A DNA stretch of 64,000 nt, from assembly GCF_914271485.1 (NCBI RefSeq), contig NZ_CAJZAG010000009.1:124001-188000 (forward strand), read 5' to 3'. The translations under genes were made by a program, and so were the position numbers. The stretch comes from Cupriavidus pampae (GTDB lineage Bacteria; Pseudomonadota; Gammaproteobacteria; Burkholderiales; Burkholderiaceae). Every line of letters begins with the position of its first letter. The first letter of the stretch is position 1. Below are positions 60,491 to 64,000 of this stretch, one piece after another. The notes under the pieces were generated by a model that saw only the letters and a program-made list of their open reading frames with translations, was not told the origin of the DNA and made no database searches.

Positions 60491-61462
60491 ATGACGTCCA
60501 CTCCAGCCTTCGAAGCCTATCCGGTAGAAGTTGAGTTTCCCGATATCCGCCCGTATGCGGCTGGCAATGCCGGTATCCCGTACGTGTACACGTTCGACAG
60601 CGGTGTGCCCGGGCCGCACGTGATGGTGAACGCGTTGACGCATGGCAACGAGGTGTGCGGCGCGATTACGGTCGCGGGCCTGCTGGCGCATGGCTTGCGG
60701 CCGCGCCGCGGGTATCTGACGCTGGCGTTTGCCAATGTTGACGCGTATGCCCGGTTCGATGCCGCGCAGCCGGATGCGTCGCGTTACGTTGATCAGGATT
60801 TCAACCGCGTATGGACCTCGGCTGTGCTCGACGACCTGTCGCGCGATTCGTCCGAACTGCGGCGTGCGCGCGCCATGCGGCCGGTGCTCGATACGGTGGA
60901 TTTGCTGCTGGACCTGCATTCGATGCATGAGAAGAGCCGGCCGCTGATCGTCTCGGGTCCGCTCGACAAGGGCATCGCGCTGGCACGCGCGGTGGGTGCG
61001 CCGGCCGATGTGATCGTCGATGAAGGGCATCCGGAAGGCCGCCGCATGCGTGATTATGCGGACTTTGGCGATGCCGCTAGTGCGCGCAATGCAATCCTCG
61101 TGGAGTGCGGGCAGCACTGGGAAACCAGCGCCGTCACCGTGGCGCGCGACAGCACCGCGCGCTTCCTGCTTCAGTCGGGCATCGTCGAGGCGTCCGATCT
61201 GCCATCGGGCTGGCTGCAGCCGGCCGCACCGGCGCAGCGCGTGATCCGCGTGACCGAACCTGTGGTTGCCACCACCATGGACTTCCGCTTTGCGGGGGCC
61301 TACACGGGCCTTGAAACCTTCGCCAAGGCTGGCGAGATCATCGCGTGGCGCGATGGCCAGCCAGTGGTCACGCCTTATGACGATTGCGTACTGGTCATGC
61401 CGTCGCTGCGCCAGTTGCGGCCGGGCGTGACGGTGGTGCGGTTAGGGCAGCTGGAGCGCTGA
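60491..61462 (+). CDS. Succinylglutamate desuccinylase/aspartoacylase family zinc hydrolase
   Basis: A 323-residue zinc carboxypeptidase-like enzyme with the metal motif THGNE (HxxE), DFNR, LLLDLHSMHE (second His) and the catalytic-type Glu in LVECGQHWE. Members remove acyl groups from N-acyl amino acids. The gene follows the Bug receptor by 20 bases, giving an uptake-plus-hydrolysis unit. It is convergent with the two-component genes (stops 17 bases apart). Confidence 0.9.
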   Translation: MTSTPAFEAYPVEVEFPDIRPYAAGNAGIPYVYTFDSGVPGPHVMVNALTHGNEVCGAITVAGLLAHGLRPRRGYLTLAFANVDAYARFDAAQPDASRYVDQDFNRVWTSAVLDDLSRDSSELRRARAMRPVLDTVDLLLDLHSMHEKSRPLIVSGPLDKGIALARAVGAPADVIVDEGHPEGRRMRDYADFGDAASARNAILVECGQHWETSAVTVARDSTARFLLQSGIVEASDLPSGWLQPAAPAQRVIRVTEPVVATTMDFRFAGAYTGLETFAKAGEIIAWRDGQPVVTPYDDCVLVMPSLRQLRPGVTVVRLGQLER

Positions 61463-61478
61463 GTCAGGTACCGGCGCA

Positions 61479-62138
61479 TTACGTCCCCGGAATGGTCCAC
61501 CCAAGCCCCCTCACATTCCGCACCAACGTACTTCCGAACTTGCGTCGGATGCCATAGATGATGGCATCCACCGCATTGCTCTCCACCTCCTCGCCCCACC
61601 CGTATAGCCGCTCCTCCAGCTGCGCGCGCGACAAAATCGCGCCGGGCCGTTCGAGCAACGCCAGCACCAGCGCATACTCGCGCGCGCTCAATGCTTCGGC
61701 ATGCCCGTCGTAGTTCAACTGCCGCAGGTTGATATCGAGCGTCGCCTTGCCATGCGTCATCGTCGATGACGCCGAGCCCGACTTGCGGCGAATCACCGCC
61801 CGAATGCGCGCCAGCAACTCGCGTGCCTCGAACGGCTTGATCACGTAATCGTCAGCACCAAAGTCGAGACCATCGATGCGCGTGTCCACGTCGTCACGCG
61901 CGGTGATGATCAGCAGCGGCGTCTCGTCGTGCTTGGTGCGCAGCCACTTGAGAATCTCCAGCCCATCTATATCAGGCAGACCAAGGTCAAGCAGGATCGC
62001 CGAATAGGAGCCGTCATCGATCGCCGAGCGCGCGAGGTCGCCCGTGCGGGCCCAATCGACGCTGCATTGCGCGTCCTTGAGCGCGCGCACCAGACTCTGC
62101 CCGATCTGCGGATCGTCCTCGACCAACAGGATTCTCAT
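61479..62138 (-). CDS. OmpR-family response regulator (TctD/QseB-like)
   Basis: A 219-residue response regulator with receiver phospho-acceptor Asp51 (ILLDLGLPD), acidic EDD at 7-9, the Lys of VIKPFEARELLARI, and an OmpR winged helix (about 125-215; NYDGHAEALSAREYALVLAL). It overlaps the kinase gene by 4 bases. Its nearest relatives by feel are QseB and TctD, regulators often tied to tricarboxylate transport, consistent with the Bug genes nearby. Confidence 0.92.
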   Translation of the reverse strand: MRILLVEDDPQIGQSLVRALKDAQCSVDWARTGDLARSAIDDGSYSAILLDLGLPDIDGLEILKWLRTKHDETPLLIITARDDVDTRIDGLDFGADDYVIKPFEARELLARIRAVIRRKSGSASSTMTHGKATLDINLRQLNYDGHAEALSAREYALVLALLERPGAILSRAQLEERLYGWGEEVESNAVDAIIYGIRRKFGSTLVRNVRGLGWTIPGT

Positions 62139-63475
62139 GTCGAATGTCCTCGCAATATCGCCAGCGGCAGCACGATGCGCGCCACCAGTCCATGCCCACC
62201 ATCGGCGCGGCCGGACAGCACCACGCTGCCGCCCAGATTATCGACCACGGTCTGCACGATCGCCAGCCCCAGTCCACTGCCCTCCTCATCCTTCGCGCCC
62301 CCGCGATAGAAGCGATCAAACACGCGCTCACGTTCGGACTCCGGAATGCCGGGCCCGTCGTCAGCCACCTCGATCTCCGCATGACCGTCGAGACGACGCA
62401 CGCTGACGTCCACCCGGCATCCTTCACCCCCGTAGCGAATCGCGTTGTCGATCAGGTTCTTCACGAGCATGCGCAAATCGGTCTCCTGCGCCCGCACGAC
62501 CGCATCGTCCATCCGCTCCACACCGAGGTCCACGCCGCGATCGAGCGCGAGCGGCAGCAGATCGGTCACCACGTCGGTCACCACCTGTGTGAGCGGAACC
62601 TCCGCCGGCGATGCGCGCGCGCCGATCTCCGCGCGCGCCAGGCCAAGCAGCTGCGTCACCAGCGTCGACGTGCGGCGAATCCCCCGCTGCAGTTCGTCGA
62701 TGCGATCCTCCAGCGCTTCCGGCGGCGCGTGCCGCAGGTTATCGACCTGCAGCTGCAACGCGGTAATCGGCGAGCGCAACTCGTGCGCGGCATCGGCAAT
62801 AAACGTGCGCTCCGCATCGATCAGCGATGACAAACGCAGCATCATGCGATTGATCGAATCCAGAAATGGCCGCAGTTCTTCGGGCGCGGCATGCGTCTCC
62901 ACGGGCTGCAGATGGTTGAGGTCGACCTTGGCCACGCGCTCGCCAATCTCGCCCAGTGGCCGCAACGACAGCCGCACGCTCGCGCGCACCACCCACACCA
63001 GCAGCGGCAACAGCAGCAGCACCGGAATCAACGCCCACAGCGCCACGCGTGCCGCATTGTCATTGCGCACCGCGCGCTGCTCGGCCATCTGCACATAGGC
63101 CGTACCGGCCTGCATCGCGAACACATCCCACAGCCGGCCATTGGCACCATGGACTTCCGAGAAGCCCGGATGCACGCGCGGCACCAGCACGGTCGGATCG
63201 CTGGTATGCCCGGGCAACTCACCGTCGCCGGGGCGCCAGGTCTGGATCACGATATGTGGCGTGGGGTGATCGGCTGCAGGGGGCACCGGCATCACCGCCG
63301 GCGAAGGCTGCATGGTCGAGCCGGCGTGCGCGAGGTCCGCATTGAACTGGGCCGCGAGCTGCCGCACCACGACCCACGCGCCAAACGCACCGAGCAACCC
63401 GATCACCAGCGCCAGGCTACCAAGGGACAGGCTCAGGCGACGATGCAGCGAACGGACGGCGGTCTGACTGGGCAT
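62135..63475 (-). CDS. Sensor histidine kinase (TctE/QseC-like)
   Basis: A 446-residue kinase: helix at about 15-38, a periplasmic sensor of about 115 residues (38-150), second helix at 150-172, HAMP, H-box AAHELRSPITALQLQ, N-box KNLIDNAIRYG, and G-boxes DDGPGIPE and GSGLGLAIV. All catalytic motifs are present. It pairs with the response regulator through a 4-base overlap. The ligand is unknown; TctE-type kinases sense tricarboxylates. Confidence 0.9.
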   Translation of the reverse strand: MPSQTAVRSLHRRLSLSLGSLALVIGLLGAFGAWVVVRQLAAQFNADLAHAGSTMQPSPAVMPVPPAADHPTPHIVIQTWRPGDGELPGHTSDPTVLVPRVHPGFSEVHGANGRLWDVFAMQAGTAYVQMAEQRAVRNDNAARVALWALIPVLLLLPLLVWVVRASVRLSLRPLGEIGERVAKVDLNHLQPVETHAAPEELRPFLDSINRMMLRLSSLIDAERTFIADAAHELRSPITALQLQVDNLRHAPPEALEDRIDELQRGIRRTSTLVTQLLGLARAEIGARASPAEVPLTQVVTDVVTDLLPLALDRGVDLGVERMDDAVVRAQETDLRMLVKNLIDNAIRYGGEGCRVDVSVRRLDGHAEIEVADDGPGIPESERERVFDRFYRGGAKDEEGSGLGLAIVQTVVDNLGGSVVLSGRADGGHGLVARIVLPLAILRGHST

Positions 63476-63640
63476 GACGGCTCCGGAATGATGAACGCGC
63501 GGGGTAGTGCGACATCGGCAATTTTGGCGTTTCCGTGATCGTCTGCCAACTGGCCTGTACCCGCAACCCGACTTTCTGTCGCCGCGGGCGCTCTCATTTT
63601 CGGCTCATTCTGGCGCACCACAATGTAGTCAATACGGTTT

Positions 63641-63716
63641 TGGCTACTGGCACCGACCCTCCCCGGTCGGTAGCTTCACACCCAGTAGCCAGGGCAGCTC
63701 CCCGCTGCCCTTTTTT
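63641..63716 (+). ncRNA. Structured RNA element with terminator (possible small RNA)
   Basis: A 10-bp perfect outer stem (TGGCTACTGG 63641-63650 with CCAGTAGCCA 63682-63691) encloses an inner 7-bp hairpin (ACCGACC 63652-63658 with GGTCGGT 63665-63671), then a terminator hairpin and six Ts follow. The neighbouring genes on both sides are on the minus strand and no plus-strand gene lies upstream or downstream in the window, so a small plus-strand RNA is a natural reading. No promoter is clear to me. Confidence 0.5.
63691..63716 (+). terminator. Strong Rho-independent terminator
   Basis: AGGGCAGC (63691-63698), loop TCCCC, GCTGCCCT (63704-63711), followed directly by a T-run to 63716. It acts in the plus direction. 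On the minus strand there is no T-run. Confidence 0.8.
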
Positions 63717-63728
63717 ATGTAGAGTCGC

Positions 63729-64000
63729 TCAGCTCGCCGAACCCAGCTCGCCCAAAATCGTGGGAATCAGTTCCGCCACGGTCGGGTGGATCGCCATGGT
63801 CCGCGCGAGCAGCGCGGATGGCGCGTCCGCGGCCATGATCGACAGGATCGAATGCACCGCTTCGTCCCCGCCGACGCCAAGAATGGCGGCGCCGAGGATG
63901 CGATCGGTGTCGGCATCGACGACCACGCGCATCGACCCCTGGCTTTCGCCCCGCTCCACCGTCCGCATCACGCGCGTCATCGGCCGCTTGCCGACCCGCA
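63729..64000 (-). CDS. Pyridine nucleotide-disulfide oxidoreductase (C-terminal part, cut by window edge)
   Basis: The 90 residues seen are the C-terminal dimerisation domain of a flavin disulfide reductase (RVVVDADTDRILGAAILGVG; the active-site-type IHPTVAELIPTILGEL). The HPT of this ending is the His used by glutathione, mercuric and lipoamide-type reductases. The gene continues past the right edge, so the redox motif and precise type cannot be judged. Confidence 0.85.
   Translation of the reverse strand, partial: RVGKRPMTRVMRTVERGESQGSMRVVVDADTDRILGAAILGVGGDEAVHSILSIMAADAPSALLARTMAIHPTVAELIPTILGELGSAS

Noticed and set aside
63507..63722. Small plus-strand open frame over the structured RNA
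   Set aside because: It runs through the terminator hairpin, lacks a ribosome site and has no recognisable protein pattern.
1..64000. tRNA, rRNA, CRISPR arrays, insertion sequences and prophage genes
   Set aside because: None could be recognised by eye; no transposase or integrase motif and no regularly spaced repeats were seen.

Overview
The window looks like a piece of a GC-rich betaproteobacterial (Burkholderiaceae) replicon, most likely Cupriavidus or a close relative. The reasons are uniformly high GC, dense gene packing, five Bug-type (TctC) solute receptors without their membrane partners, a TctDE/QseBC-like two-component pair, many LysR regulators and an aryl polyene cluster. The genus is an inference. 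I see no rRNA, tRNA, CRISPR array, insertion sequence or phage gene, and no gene-free stretch longer than about 300 bases.

Layout. 1-8700: a LysR/SDR divergent pair, a PsiE-like protein, a small catabolic operon (VOC protein, FAD monooxygenase, DUF485 plus ActP-like symporter, TetR) behind two palindromic operator-like sites, then a LysR and an MFS exporter. 8.7-14.3 kb (minus): AI-2E-family permease, NodT-type outer-membrane factor, HlyD-type fusion protein and DUF2955 inner-membrane protein form an efflux operon, followed by a remnant of a second DUF2955 gene and an isochorismatase-fold hydrolase. 14.4-19.6 kb: patatin-like lipoprotein, and a TonB receptor/DUF4198 pair with a membrane-anchored LuxR regulator and Fur-like boxes. 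19.6-26.8 kb: HD protein, a frameshifted LysR, a DMT exporter, a hypothetical protein, a class II UvrA coupled to a tiny membrane protein, and an AraC regulator.

27.0-43.1 kb is one tightly overlapping operon of 18 genes for an aryl polyene pigment: chain length factor, two ACPs, two ketosynthases, ketoreductase, dehydratases, AMP ligase, acyl- and glycosyltransferases, thioesterase, LolA-like carrier, MMPL exporter, DUF3261 lipoprotein, phosphopantetheinyl transferase and an aromatic ammonia lyase. Its AMP ligase and one dehydratase are fused in a single protein.

43.1-56.4 kb: an orphan MetQ, a GlxA-type regulator, two medium-chain dehydrogenases around a degenerate FixL-like kinase, then a module built on a PrpR-type sigma-54 activator. 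Two good -24/-12 promoters flank the activator. One drives CoA-transferase, HMG-CoA-lyase-like enzyme and two Bug receptors; the other drives a third Bug receptor. Adjacent palindromes are the likely enhancer. A crotonase follows.

56.5-58.3 kb holds the most unusual pair: a proline-rich protein with a ubiquitin-interacting-motif-like helix and a possible cysteine protease domain, overlapped by a second disordered protein. It looks like a secreted effector candidate. 58.4-64 kb: LysR, Bug receptor and aspartoacylase-family hydrolase, a TctDE-like two-component system, a structured RNA with a strong terminator, and the C-terminal end of a flavin disulfide oxidoreductase.
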